Shown here: in pieces, positions 17,623-26,443 of the stretch
How the letters are laid out: each line of letters starts with the position of its first letter
How positions within the stretch are numbered: position 1 is the stretch's first letter
Assembly: GCA_000024525.1 (NCBI GenBank)
Contig: CP001769.1
Coordinates: 1,598,001 to 1,662,000 of the forward strand
DNA length: 64,000 nt
Origin: Spirosoma linguale DSM 74
Lineage (GTDB): Bacteria > Bacteroidota > Bacteroidia > Cytophagales > Spirosomataceae
Direction: 5' to 3'
Notes under the pieces: model-generated
What the model was told of the DNA's origin: nothing
Database searches by the model: none
The model's input: the letters and a program-made list of their open reading frames with translations, nothing else
Translations under genes and position numbers: made by a program

Positions 17623-17955
17623 ATGAAAACTCCTTACAGGCGAATACGATTTTTTGTGCCAATTTTCATACTACTGGCGTTGCTGGCGGTTTCTTACGCC
17701 GTTTACTGGCTCTGGAATACAGTGCTGGTTGCGGTTGTACCCGTTAAGCCGGTAACGTTCTGGCAGGCAGTGGGGTTGTTGATTCTATCTCGACTTTTGT
17801 TCGGTGGGTTTAAATTTGGCCCACGTAACGGAGGATTCCGGGGAGCGGGTGGCGGACCATCCTGGCGGGATAAATTGCGTCAAATGAGCGACGAAGACCG
17901 AAAAAGATTCAGGAGTGAATGGAAGAAGCGATGCCATGATAAACCTGAATTGTAG
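17623..17955 (+). CDS. Small membrane protein coupled to the sigma factor gene
   Basis: 110 residues: hydrophobic segments at about 9-31 and 42-62, then a Gly/Arg-rich stretch (FGPRNGGFRGAGGGPSW) and a charged tail (RQMSDEDRKRFRSEWKKRC). The start is only four bases after the sigma gene stop, so cotranscription is likely. It may be a membrane partner or target of the sigma factor; the sequence shows no zinc-binding anti-sigma motif. Its stop codon is one base from the stop of the convergent gene at 17957, leaving no room for a terminator. Confidence 0.7.
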   Translation: MKTPYRRIRFFVPIFILLALLAVSYAVYWLWNTVLVAVVPVKPVTFWQAVGLLILSRLLFGGFKFGPRNGGFRGAGGGPSWRDKLRQMSDEDRKRFRSEWKKRCHDKPEL

Positions 17956-17956
17956 G

Positions 17957-19609
17957 CTATACCAGCTTTGGCTCAATCCACAAAGCCGTAAAGCAGCCAA
18001 GAAATAAAACGAGCCACACCCAGTTCGGCACCTTGGATGTGGTGGTGCGGGAGGGTTGCTGGGATGATAAGTTAGCCTGTGCATGAGCCAGCATAAATCG
18101 GCTGACCGTCTGCCTTTCGGCTACCGGGTCTGATTGGTTACGCGCATTTACGAAGAGTGCCAGCGAATCCTGCGCCGGTTGCCAGCCGGTTTGTCTAAAA
18201 AGAGATAAACCAACTGCCGAACGTTCATTGACGGGCGAGGGTGTGAGGGTAACCGTATCCTGACCAATGATCAGCTTACGCGACGTGCCGGTCGTGTTGT
18301 TGACAAGAATCTGCTGCTGCAAACCACTATAAACGGGCGAATTGACTTGAATCGTGGGTTTGTCAGCAGATGAAAGCCGGGCCAGCACGGCAGTCCAGAC
18401 CCGGTTATAAGAAACGCTGTCGCCACTGAGCGACAACGGATAGGTTTCGCTCAACAAACTAACCCCGATACGTCCGGCAGATCCGCGTGTGCTTCGCTGC
18501 ACGGCAATCGGGTAACCGGTTACAGCAAATTGATTGAGATTATCAGTGAATCGGTAGGGCAGTGCAGTCAGTCCATTGCCAACCGGAACGGTCGCTTCGT
18601 TGCCTGTTTTCCTGACCTGCCAGCGGCTACCTAATGCCTGGTTGATGGCCCGACTCTCGATTTCCGGATTGGTGATGTTGATGAACAGAACGGCTTTCCC
18701 ATCGGCAACGGCTTTGCGAACGGTCGGGTTGGCGGCATTGGCGGATTCCGTGATGATCAGGTCTGGCGTGGTTTTGCCAACAGATTTGCCCGCTTTGTTG
18801 ATGCTGACGTTGCTGCTGATATTCTTCGATAAGGTAGTCGACACCTGAACCGTATGCCCCTGTTTACCGAGCCAGCCCGCTAATGTGTTGCTCTCGAAGT
18901 CTGGGCTGTTGAGTAAAAATACAACCGTCAGCGGCTCAATTGGCCTGGTGAAGTACCGAACCGTGTCGAGGGTATTTTTGCCCAGCACTAATTCCGTTTG
19001 GGTTCGCCCCCGCGAAAAAGCAGGGAATTTAAGCGAAAATGTGTTCTCGCCCTCGTGCAGAGTCACACTATCGAGTGTTCTATTGCCAAATTTTACCCGA
19101 AGTAAAGCATTCTTCAATGACTGAATCCGGCCCGTAACCCGCTGAATTTCCCCCTGTCGAACAATGCCTTTCCAATGTAGGCTTTGTATAGAATTAGGCT
19201 CGGTATAAGGTATCCATTGCAGAGCCGACTGGCTGATCTGAGTCAGGGTTGCGGTTGGAAATCGCTGGCCAATCAGGGTCAACGAATCGTACTCGTCTTT
19301 TAAATTTCGACTGGTAAAGCTGTCCTGAAGGTTGAGACTATCCCGAACCTGACGGGCTACGGCTGATGGTACCTCGTCGCCAACGAGTAGAGCATGCGTG
19401 GCCGGGCGTTCACGTTGCCATTTAAACTGGAGAAAATAACCAAGCACAATCAGCCAGAGGAGGATATTTAAACCGGCTCGAAGTGATTTTCGGCCGGTGG
19501 CTATCGATTGATTGCGGCCGATAAGCCAAAGCTGACCCACCAATAGGATGACTAACGCCAGGGCGATAAACCAGGTTATCGGTTCGGTCCAGTTTACAGG
19601 TGTTTGCAT
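17957..19609 (-). CDS. BatA-cluster membrane protein of unknown function
   Basis: 550 residues. Two hydrophobic segments at the N-terminus (about 12-30 and 46-62), a long extracytoplasmic beta-rich region, and one C-terminal segment (VWLVLFLGCFTALWIEP). A middle part around HTVQVSTTLSKN, PDLIITES and KAVLFINITNPE resembles a Rossmann or class-I-amidotransferase-like fold without catalytic residues I can point to. It is the last gene of the MoxR-DUF58-BatA-DUF4175 set, 23 bases after DUF4175. Likely part of the same envelope complex. Confidence 0.7.
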   Translation of the reverse strand: MQTPVNWTEPITWFIALALVILLVGQLWLIGRNQSIATGRKSLRAGLNILLWLIVLGYFLQFKWQRERPATHALLVGDEVPSAVARQVRDSLNLQDSFTSRNLKDEYDSLTLIGQRFPTATLTQISQSALQWIPYTEPNSIQSLHWKGIVRQGEIQRVTGRIQSLKNALLRVKFGNRTLDSVTLHEGENTFSLKFPAFSRGRTQTELVLGKNTLDTVRYFTRPIEPLTVVFLLNSPDFESNTLAGWLGKQGHTVQVSTTLSKNISSNVSINKAGKSVGKTTPDLIITESANAANPTVRKAVADGKAVLFINITNPEIESRAINQALGSRWQVRKTGNEATVPVGNGLTALPYRFTDNLNQFAVTGYPIAVQRSTRGSAGRIGVSLLSETYPLSLSGDSVSYNRVWTAVLARLSSADKPTIQVNSPVYSGLQQQILVNNTTGTSRKLIIGQDTVTLTPSPVNERSAVGLSLFRQTGWQPAQDSLALFVNARNQSDPVAERQTVSRFMLAHAQANLSSQQPSRTTTSKVPNWVWLVLFLGCFTALWIEPKLV

Positions 19610-19632
19610 TCGAAATTCAGATAAGCTGGCGG

Positions 19633-21843
19633 CTAGTTGATGTGTCGCCAGAACGCTTGTTGAAGGGCGCGATCACCGACATACGTTGGGCCGGTTCGCT
19701 CCGACGCCCCCGTTAGCGAGTACAGTTTTGATTTTAGCTGCGTTTTTTCGGCGGGGTTGAGCGATTTTCCACCCGCTAATTTTTGTAGCGAAGCCAGCAC
19801 CGACCAGTTTTGCAACCCACTATTGACAACACCGTTTGCCAGTGCATTACCCAGTTGTTGCATCGTTTGTCGCTGTTGCGTGTTCAGAGTTGGCAGGTCC
19901 AAATACCCGATAGCCTGCGCAACCAGCAACTCAATCCGCTCCTTCGAATAAATCCGTTCCTGATTAAAGCCCGTTGTCACATTTTTGAACTCGCCCGTTA
20001 GCCGGGTTTCCTTTTCTTTTGTCTGGGGTGGATCGAAACCGGTTTTCTTGACGTACGACCGCGCCTTTTGCTGCGAGATTTTCAGGTATTCCAGCGCTTT
20101 TTGCTCAAACGGCAGGGCTTTTTCGGGTTCATACATGCGTAGGTGCAACTCCGATTGCCACATTTGCTCCAACGCCATTTTCAAAATCGAACGGGTCGAT
20201 TCTTCATGAAAGGTGTTGGTTTCAGCATTGTCGTGGGAGTGAACGTATTGCTCCATCAGGGCTGCTACCGGGTCTTTGTCACTCTCAGGGCCGGAGGGGC
20301 CGTGGTCGTGGTGCGGCTCCTCAACGTAGTGCGCTTCCCCGTGTTCCTCGCCGGTATCGTGGGCGTGAACGAACCCTTTGAGTGGGTCGCCATCGTCATC
20401 GGTGGGCTCAATATGCCCGCCCCCGGCCGATGTCTCGAACTCTTCGCCCAAAAACTGGCCATAACGTAATCGCAATACTTTCTGGTCGAATCCAATCTCG
20501 TTGGACTGGCTCTTAAACGCATGACTGACAACTCCTTTAGCGGTCATGCGCTTCCGGCTGGCAATCAGCTTTTCAGTGTCGATTATGATCTGCCGCTGAC
20601 TTCGGAAATACTCGGGCATAATGTTCACCGCCATCGTTGCCAGCTCGCTTTCTTCTACCTGAGTCGTGTCTTTATACACCAGAAAATAAGTGTCGGACTT
20701 GGTAAAATTGGGTTCAGGCTGACGGTTGTCGAAGGCGGCCCAGTAGTAATATAACTCGTCGCCGGGGGCAAATTTCAGTTCGTTCAGATCGAGTGTTTTG
20801 GTTAGCCTTGCCTCTTTGAAATTGGCCTGACTTAACGGAAACTTCACCTCCCGAAACTTGACATTCTCCCCCGATCCCCGCGCCACGGTGGCTACCAGGA
20901 ATGTGTTAGAGACTGAAAAGTCATCCGAAATACGGGCATCTACCGTCAGCGTTTTTGGGTCTTTGATGGTATGAAACCGGTACAGCTCTTTCGAGTCCGG
21001 GTCGATTTTGGGAGCCAGGTCGGGTTTTGCTTCCAGCCGGTAAAAGTCAGATTGGTACACGACCGAGTCTTTTTTACCTTCCGTTCGCCAATAGGCTTTA
21101 ATGGCATACAAGCCGGAGTTAATCAGCCGATCCTGATACGTATACCCGTCACCGGTTTGACGAAAGGGTATTTCCTGCCCACGACTATTCACCAGCCGAA
21201 CAGAAAGCTGGTTGGTATGACTGAACTGCAAACGCCACGAAAGCACCGCACCAACAACACTCGACGCATTCAGATTAGACGAGTTCATTTCGGGAAGCCG
21301 GGTATATGCCGGGGGCTGAATACGAAGGGTAGCGGATTCGAAGGATGGTGCCTCGGCTTTTTTGTCGGGGGTAAACGTTGACAAAAAGCCTTTGGAAGTA
21401 GGCTCTTTGTGGTCATTGTTCTTTAATAAGGGATAACCGAAGTGAACGCCTAAAGCTGCCAGTAAAACCAGTCCGTATACACCGGCTTTTGCCAGCACGA
21501 CCATCGGGATGCGTACGTTTTGAATATGGGTGTTAAGCCGGTCGAGTTGCAGTTGTTCGGCTAAATTAAGCTCCGGTTTTGTCAGTAGGGGTAAGCTATA
21601 TTCGACATCACCAACGGTCTGGTGAATAAGCCGAATGGCCTGAGGTTTCTTATCCTGATACAGCTTGCTCAGAAAAGCGCCGACACCAAAACCGGCCAGG
21701 GCAAATACAACGGCTACAACCGACGGCCCTGTAAACGTAGCGGTCAGAAAATAAGCCGAAATAGCCAGCAGCAGGCACCGAATCAGGGCATTGGCGTAGA
21801 GTTGGTACGTGACCGACGAGACAAGGCGTTTCAGTTCGTTCAT
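19633..21843 (-). CDS. DUF4175-like large membrane protein with a His/Asp-rich loop
   Basis: 736 residues. Hydrophobic segments at about 20-60 and 118-140 precede a large extracytoplasmic part with Ig-like beta regions (LRIQPPAYTRLPE, LSWRLQFSHTNQLSVRL) and a helical C-terminal half (about 400-736). Residues about 473-540 form a His-, Asp- and Glu-rich stretch (HAHDTGEEHGEAHYVEE, PHHDHGPSGPE) that looks able to bind metal or to be a flexible linker. Start overlaps the BatA stop by four bases (ATGA), so translation is coupled. Function unknown; it travels with MoxR/DUF58/BatA in Bacteroidota. Confidence 0.75.
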   Translation of the reverse strand: MNELKRLVSSVTYQLYANALIRCLLLAISAYFLTATFTGPSVVAVVFALAGFGVGAFLSKLYQDKKPQAIRLIHQTVGDVEYSLPLLTKPELNLAEQLQLDRLNTHIQNVRIPMVVLAKAGVYGLVLLAALGVHFGYPLLKNNDHKEPTSKGFLSTFTPDKKAEAPSFESATLRIQPPAYTRLPEMNSSNLNASSVVGAVLSWRLQFSHTNQLSVRLVNSRGQEIPFRQTGDGYTYQDRLINSGLYAIKAYWRTEGKKDSVVYQSDFYRLEAKPDLAPKIDPDSKELYRFHTIKDPKTLTVDARISDDFSVSNTFLVATVARGSGENVKFREVKFPLSQANFKEARLTKTLDLNELKFAPGDELYYYWAAFDNRQPEPNFTKSDTYFLVYKDTTQVEESELATMAVNIMPEYFRSQRQIIIDTEKLIASRKRMTAKGVVSHAFKSQSNEIGFDQKVLRLRYGQFLGEEFETSAGGGHIEPTDDDGDPLKGFVHAHDTGEEHGEAHYVEEPHHDHGPSGPESDKDPVAALMEQYVHSHDNAETNTFHEESTRSILKMALEQMWQSELHLRMYEPEKALPFEQKALEYLKISQQKARSYVKKTGFDPPQTKEKETRLTGEFKNVTTGFNQERIYSKERIELLVAQAIGYLDLPTLNTQQRQTMQQLGNALANGVVNSGLQNWSVLASLQKLAGGKSLNPAEKTQLKSKLYSLTGASERTGPTYVGDRALQQAFWRHIN

Positions 21844-23033
21844 GCGTTTTTTGTTAAGGCGATCCAGCGTTCAACGGCTAACAAACAAACGAATAACAAC
21901 AAAAGGCCATGCTGTATGCCTGCCTGTTGTTCGGTTGTGGGTTTGTTGGTTGGAACAAATAGTGATTGTAAGTCTCTGTTGCTGAGAGAAGCATTGGTCA
22001 AACCAAGCTCATAATGATGCAGTAACTGCAACCCGAGCCATTCGGGCAATTGCCCCGTAGCAGCCCGGTCAGACGTTTGGGGCGTTAAGGACTCGTTCGT
22101 AAACATTACGTTAGCCTGTCCATCTAGTTGCGCCATGCCCGAAAGGGTGTAAAACGTTTGAGGGGATGGCTTTGACGGTAGTTTATCGGTCAGTATCCAA
22201 TCGTAACTGCGGTTGGATGCCGGTTTATCATCAATCGAGAAGTCAAAACCGTACACATCCGACAAAGCGGCCAGAGCAGCCTTAACGGTTTGTTGCTCCT
22301 GTGCTTTCTGGTAACTAAGTAAAACGGCTATTGGTCCCGAATGGACGGGTACCGACTGAAATTTTAGTGTTGGGTCAAGAGTTGGTAGGCTGACCAGCTT
22401 ACCCGTCCGGTTAATGAACATCTTCTGCTCATTTTTAACGACCAGATACGGACGAGGCTGAGCCGCTGAATCGACTGCCGTGTGCAGACTGAATTTGGCG
22501 GGTACCGAAATGACGGGTACATCGGCCAGTTTCTGACTGTTAATTAAGTAAAGGTGGAGTTCAGTGTTTTTAGTATCCAGCCGGTTGATGGCGGTTTGTA
22601 ATTTTAACGCACTGAATCGGGTCGATGGCTGACCGTTGATTGGCTTGTCGTCTAGTTCACTCAGACGCTCATCGGCCCAAATGACTTTCTCTCCTTTCTT
22701 GCGGGCGTCGGTAAGTTCAAATTTGTAGTTGTCGGCAACGGCCTGGCTGGGCTGTACTAGGTGCACTTTCTGAATGGCGGGTGGCTGTTGAAACCAGTTC
22801 AGTATGGGTTGCGCCAACAGAAAGGCCAGTAGGATCAGCAGCAGGCATCGGATAATCAGCAGGGGAACGTTATCCAGCCGAAAGCCGCGACTCTGTTGCT
22901 GTTGCTTCTCGATAAGCCACTGTGTAGCCGCCCAGGGCAGGGGTTTTCCCTGCTTCTGGTGCCAGAAGTGAATGGCCACCGGAATCGAGACGGCTAACGC
23001 ACCCCACAACAAAAACGGCTCAACAAACTGCAT
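21840..23033 (-). CDS. BatA N-terminal domain membrane protein
   Basis: 397 residues. The BatA N-terminal region is clear: FVEPFLLWGALAVSIPVAIHFWHQKQGK (about 3-30) and the second segment PLLIIRCLLLILLAFLLAQP (about 55-74). A middle extracytoplasmic region with Rossmann-like pieces but no von Willebrand A metal site follows, then a last segment (LLLLFVCLLAVERWIAL) near the end. BatA-type proteins occur with MoxR ATPases and DUF58 proteins and are linked to envelope maintenance. Coupled to the DUF4175 gene by a four-base overlap. Confidence 0.82.
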   Translation of the reverse strand: MQFVEPFLLWGALAVSIPVAIHFWHQKQGKPLPWAATQWLIEKQQQQSRGFRLDNVPLLIIRCLLLILLAFLLAQPILNWFQQPPAIQKVHLVQPSQAVADNYKFELTDARKKGEKVIWADERLSELDDKPINGQPSTRFSALKLQTAINRLDTKNTELHLYLINSQKLADVPVISVPAKFSLHTAVDSAAQPRPYLVVKNEQKMFINRTGKLVSLPTLDPTLKFQSVPVHSGPIAVLLSYQKAQEQQTVKAALAALSDVYGFDFSIDDKPASNRSYDWILTDKLPSKPSPQTFYTLSGMAQLDGQANVMFTNESLTPQTSDRAATGQLPEWLGLQLLHHYELGLTNASLSNRDLQSLFVPTNKPTTEQQAGIQHGLLLLFVCLLAVERWIALTKNA

Positions 23034-23034
23034 A

Positions 23035-23110
23035 CTTAGTTATTGGTTACTGAGTTATTGGTTATTCGTTCGTGTTAAATCACTGGTCTATTGTACCAGA
23101 CATTGCACTA
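23035..23110. repeat. Half-copy of the GTTATTGGTTA repeat (family D)
   Basis: Between the DUF58 and BatA genes: AGTTATTGGTTACTGAGTTA and GTTATTGGTTATTCG follow each other as a direct repeat of the wording seen at 3565-3656. An 8-base inverse match (GGTTATTC with GAATAACC at 23112-23119) is all that remains of a second arm. Confidence 0.45.
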
Positions 23111-23124
23111 CTGAATAACCGGGG

Positions 23125-23976
23125 TTAACTGGTTAAGAACTGTTTTAAAACCAGAGCGATTGGGTCGCTCAGGCGAACACGGATGAGCCGGACGTGTGGA
23201 ATCCGCAAACTTTCTTCCAGCTTTGTCAGATACAGGGTGGCCCGTTCTCGAACGGTTTCCCGGATGGCGTCGGCCTGTAATTCAATTTCGCGGCCTGTTT
23301 CCAGATCCTGAAAGCGGTAGAAACCGTTCATCGAAAAATTAACTTCTTCATCGCCCAGCAATTGAAACAGAACGATTTCCCGGCGAGGGGCCGCTACGCT
23401 CTGGATTAGTTGTACCCATTCGTCGTCGACCTGTAAAAAGTCGGATGCGATGATGAGCACTTCGGCTTGTTTGCGCCCGAATTCAGGAATAGACGGGCTT
23501 CGATTGTCCCAGGCACCATTGGCCGTACTGGTCTCTAGCGTCGCTACGATTTTCTGAAACGCCTGTTTACCTGCCGGTACCATGGCCTGAACGAGGCCAT
23601 TTTGTAGAGAGAATAGACTTATCTGATCGCCCTGTCGGTTACTCAGGTAAGCCAGCGAGGCAAGCAGAATTTTGGCGTACTGCAACCGGCTAATGTTCCC
23701 CTCCACGTAGTTCATCGACCCCGACAGGTCAATCAGAAAACGGACCTGCTGGTTACTCTCTGTGGCGGATTCACGAACGAGGTAATGGCCTGATTTGGCA
23801 AATAGCTTCCAGTCAATGCGTTTCGGGTCATCGCCGGGAGTATAATGGCGAAACTGCTCAAACTCGGTCCCGATACCCGACCGCCGACTGGTTTGAATAC
23901 CCAACAACAACTCGTCACTCACCAGTTTGCTGGCCAGTTGCAGGTTATTGAGTTTGATGAGTTCGGTAATGAGCAT
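23125..23976 (-). CDS. DUF58 domain protein
   Basis: 283 residues, no membrane segment. FEQFRHYTPGDDPKRIDWKLFAKSG (about 40-63) is the DUF58 signature, and VRFLIDLSGSMNY (about 82-94) is a von Willebrand A MIDAS start (D-x-S-x-S pattern). DUF58 proteins act with MoxR AAA ATPases, probably as substrate-handling partners near the membrane. Located between MoxR (90-base gap with a repeat) and BatA, same strand. Confidence 0.9.
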   Translation of the reverse strand: MLITELIKLNNLQLASKLVSDELLLGIQTSRRSGIGTEFEQFRHYTPGDDPKRIDWKLFAKSGHYLVRESATESNQQVRFLIDLSGSMNYVEGNISRLQYAKILLASLAYLSNRQGDQISLFSLQNGLVQAMVPAGKQAFQKIVATLETSTANGAWDNRSPSIPEFGRKQAEVLIIASDFLQVDDEWVQLIQSVAAPRREIVLFQLLGDEEVNFSMNGFYRFQDLETGREIELQADAIRETVRERATLYLTKLEESLRIPHVRLIRVRLSDPIALVLKQFLTS

Positions 23977-23988
23977 AAAGGAAGGTTG

Positions 23989-24035
23989 TTACACAGAGAT
24001 GCACGGAGGTGGCACAGAGATTCGCAGAGATTTTT
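23989..24035. repeat. CACAGAGATTCGCAGAG repeat, single arm (family A)
   Basis: Between MoxR and DUF58: ACACAGAGATGCACGGAGG and CACAGAGATTCGCAGAG (24013-24029) in the same orientation. The same words form full palindromes at 29466-29561 and 33053-33129 and flank the GxxExxY gene at 31236-31682. Here only one arm is present. Confidence 0.65.
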
Positions 24036-24066
24036 ATACTACTTACTGCGATGCTGGCTGTGTCTT

Positions 24067-25050
24067 TTATTTCACAGTCGACAGTAGTTCCTTAATTACT
24101 TGGTCGGTGGTGATGCCTTCGGCTTCGGCGCGGAAGTTAAGGGCAATACGGTGGCGCAGGATGGGGTAAGCCAGTGCCTGAATATCGTCGGGAATCACCG
24201 AGAACCGTTCGTTCAGTACGGCTCTCGCCTTCGCGCAAAGGACTAATGCCTGTCCGGCCCGTGGTCCTGCTCCCCATTCGCCCCATTGCTTCACAAAAGC
24301 GGATGGTGAATCAGCAGGGCGCGACGCCCGAACAAGTCGGTTGATATAGTCGATCAACTCGTCGCTGATGTGTACCTGACGGGTCAGCTTTTGTAACTGG
24401 ATGATGTCTTCGTCAGACAGTATCGTTTGCAGTTCTGGACGGGCGGTGCCGGTTGTACTTTTCAGCACTTCCAGTTCTTCCCGCTCCGACGGATAATTGA
24501 GCTTGATGTACAGCAGAAAGCGGTCCAGCTGGGCCTCGGGCAGGGGATATGTGCCGGCCTGCTCAATGGGGTTCTGGGTGGCAATGATCAGAAAAGGTTT
24601 GGGCAACACATAATCGTTGCCGCCATACGTAACCTTGTACTCCTGCATGGCTTCGAGCATGGCCGCCTGCGTTTTGGGAGGTGTCCGGTTAATTTCATCG
24701 GCCAGCACGACATTGGCGAAAATAGGCCCTCGGTTGAAAACGAACACCTTATGACCTGTCTCATGGTCGTCTTCCAGAACTTCGGTGCCGACAATGTCAC
24801 CGGGCATAAGGTCGGGGGTGAACTGAATACGTTTGAAACGCATCGCCAAGGCGTCGGACATGGTTTTGACCATGAGCGTCTTGGCGAGGCCGGGAACCCC
24901 TTCGAGGAGGCAATGGCCACCCGCAAGGAGCGAAATCAGGACTTCGCTGATGGCTTCCTGCTGTCCGATAATAACCTTCCCGATTTCCTTTCGAAGCTGG
25001 GGCAGCTTGGCCACCAGGGCTTTGTAGTGAGTTAAGTCTGTTGAATCCAA
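24067..25050 (-). CDS. MoxR family AAA+ ATPase
   Basis: 327 residues. Walker A GVPGLAKT at 51-58, Walker B and sensor region VVLADEINRTPPKTQAAMLEAMQE (about 112-135), and IATQNPIEQAGTYPLPEAQLDRF (about 155-177), all typical of MoxR. MoxR ATPases work as chaperones with von Willebrand A proteins. First ATPase gene of the operon followed by DUF58, BatA and DUF4175. An R-finger region FVKQWGEWGAGPRAGQAL is present, so it should be active. Confidence 0.96.
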   Translation of the reverse strand: MDSTDLTHYKALVAKLPQLRKEIGKVIIGQQEAISEVLISLLAGGHCLLEGVPGLAKTLMVKTMSDALAMRFKRIQFTPDLMPGDIVGTEVLEDDHETGHKVFVFNRGPIFANVVLADEINRTPPKTQAAMLEAMQEYKVTYGGNDYVLPKPFLIIATQNPIEQAGTYPLPEAQLDRFLLYIKLNYPSEREELEVLKSTTGTARPELQTILSDEDIIQLQKLTRQVHISDELIDYINRLVRASRPADSPSAFVKQWGEWGAGPRAGQALVLCAKARAVLNERFSVIPDDIQALAYPILRHRIALNFRAEAEGITTDQVIKELLSTVK

Positions 25051-25076
25051 TGGTCTTTCAGGTTGTAGTTCAAGGG

Positions 25077-25126
25077 ATGTATGATATATGATGTATGCGG
25101 TAGCTCATACATCATATATCATACAT
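25077..25126. repeat. ATGTATGATATATGATGTATG palindrome (family C)
   Basis: Perfect 21-base arms (25077-25097 and 25106-25126) with an 8-base loop, between the DUF4159 gene and MoxR. It consists of repeated ATGTATG/ATGATATATG words. A degenerate relative is at 46382-46447 after the ammonium transporter gene. Confidence 0.7.
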
Positions 25127-25131
25127 TTTAT

Positions 25132-25749
25132 TCACGCGGTCAGCGCGTAGGTAATAATATTGACGCCGAATTTAGTGTTGTCTTCGGCCAGAAATCGTTT
25201 GTTCCGGAAATCATAATCCCATTCACAACCATAATCTTTATTGCTGTATAAGACACCGATGCGGCCGTTTACGATGATGGCTTTCAGGTAGTCGTGTACA
25301 AGGTCATCCCCCCATCCGTTCAGCTCAAACGAGGTGGTTGGCGGGCCTTCTTCAAACTTGAAAAAACAGGTGTAGATGGGATGGGTATTGGGGATTTTCT
25401 GTAATGCCTTCTGTCCGAACGTGCGCCCCATTTCCTGTTCAAATGACTTGGCAAATAAACCGTCGACATCATGGTTACAGTCGTCGACAAATACGAAGCC
25501 GCCATTCTGTACGTATCGTTTGAAGTGGTCACGTTCCTGCGCCGAAAACTCCACCAACTTATGCCCGCTCAGGTAGCAAAAAGGGCTTTTAAACAAGTCG
25601 GGGCTACTCAACTGCACCACCTTTTCCTTCTGGTCAATCGGCAGGGTTGTGTATTCAACCAGCGAATGCAGCAGGTTCGACGGCATTCGTTGATCGGTAT
25701 CCCAATCGCCGGACGTGTACTGAATACGGGTAAAGAAAAAAGGTTTCAA
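25132..25749 (-). CDS. DUF4159 family protein (MoxR operon)
   Basis: 205 residues without signal peptide: MKPFFFTRIQYTSGDWDTDQRMPSNLLH, then YLSGHKLVEFSAQERDHFKRYVQNGGFVFVDDC reported here in parts only. The DUF4159 core resembles a class I amidotransferase-like fold: FVFVDDCNHDVDG at the place of the nucleophile region and NTHPIYTCFF after it. Function unknown; it is common at the start of MoxR-DUF58-BatA operons of Bacteroidota. A palindrome separates it from MoxR. A second, exported DUF4159 protein is encoded at 50768-51427. Confidence 0.82.
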   Translation of the reverse strand: MKPFFFTRIQYTSGDWDTDQRMPSNLLHSLVEYTTLPIDQKEKVVQLSSPDLFKSPFCYLSGHKLVEFSAQERDHFKRYVQNGGFVFVDDCNHDVDGLFAKSFEQEMGRTFGQKALQKIPNTHPIYTCFFKFEEGPPTTSFELNGWGDDLVHDYLKAIIVNGRIGVLYSNKDYGCEWDYDFRNKRFLAEDNTKFGVNIITYALTA

Positions 25750-25917
25750 AGGCGTTTGTTGAGAAAGTATCTACCTCAGCGTAATCGGCATTGGCTACAT
25801 GTTGAACCATTGATATTACTATTAGTGGTTATTGTTAGATTCATCGGAGTGAAGGCAAATAACCAGCTGTAAAAAAGGCTTTCTTAGCCTAAAAATAGGT
25901 CTTTTTGAGCTGTATAC

Positions 25918-26427
25918 CTATATTTTCATTGGCTTTTCCATCACATAATCATCCATCAAAAAGCCGTTGCCAATGTCGATTTGCTCACTGTTTACAACAA
26001 CAAAGCCCATCCGTTCGTAAAACTGAACGGCCTTATTATACTTGTTTACATTCAGTGAAAGAGTGTCGTTCCCATGAGCTGAAGCTAGCTCAGCCACCTT
26101 GTTAATCAGCAGTTTTCCAACACCTTTGCCCTGACTGGCGGGAAGCAGATAGATCTTATGAATCTTGCTTTTTGACTGTCCTTTATAATCAAATTCGTAA
26201 GACGTAAATCCAAGGTATGTCTGACTGTCACTTTCCTGAGCCAGCAGAAAAACGTGGTTCTTCTCGTTTACCTGCGTTTTGAGGGCATCCATGCTGTACA
26301 TCATACCGAGCATGTACTCAATCTGTTCGGCAGACAGGATTTCGCCAAAGGTCGACGGCCAGGTCTGGTAAGCAATGGCGCGAATAATGGGTAAGTCGTG
26401 TTCGGTGGCTGGGGTAATAGTAATCAT
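25918..26427 (-). CDS. GNAT family N-acetyltransferase
   Basis: 169 residues. The acetyl-CoA loop is in IYLLPASQGKGVGKLLINKV (Q-x-x-G-x-G, about residue 88-100), and the C-terminal NVNKYNKAVQFYERMGFVVV block (about 127-146) is typical of GNATs such as the spermidine or small-molecule acetyltransferase types. Substrate not deducible. It is the last of several small accessory genes on this strand. Confidence 0.9.
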   Translation of the reverse strand: MITITPATEHDLPIIRAIAYQTWPSTFGEILSAEQIEYMLGMMYSMDALKTQVNEKNHVFLLAQESDSQTYLGFTSYEFDYKGQSKSKIHKIYLLPASQGKGVGKLLINKVAELASAHGNDTLSLNVNKYNKAVQFYERMGFVVVNSEQIDIGNGFLMDDYVMEKPMKI

Positions 26428-26443
26428 GAAAACGATTAAAAAA

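Noticed and set aside
24427..25035. Plus-strand frame of 202 codons opposite MoxR
   Set aside because: MoxR on the other strand has all AAA+ motifs; the antisense translation shows none.
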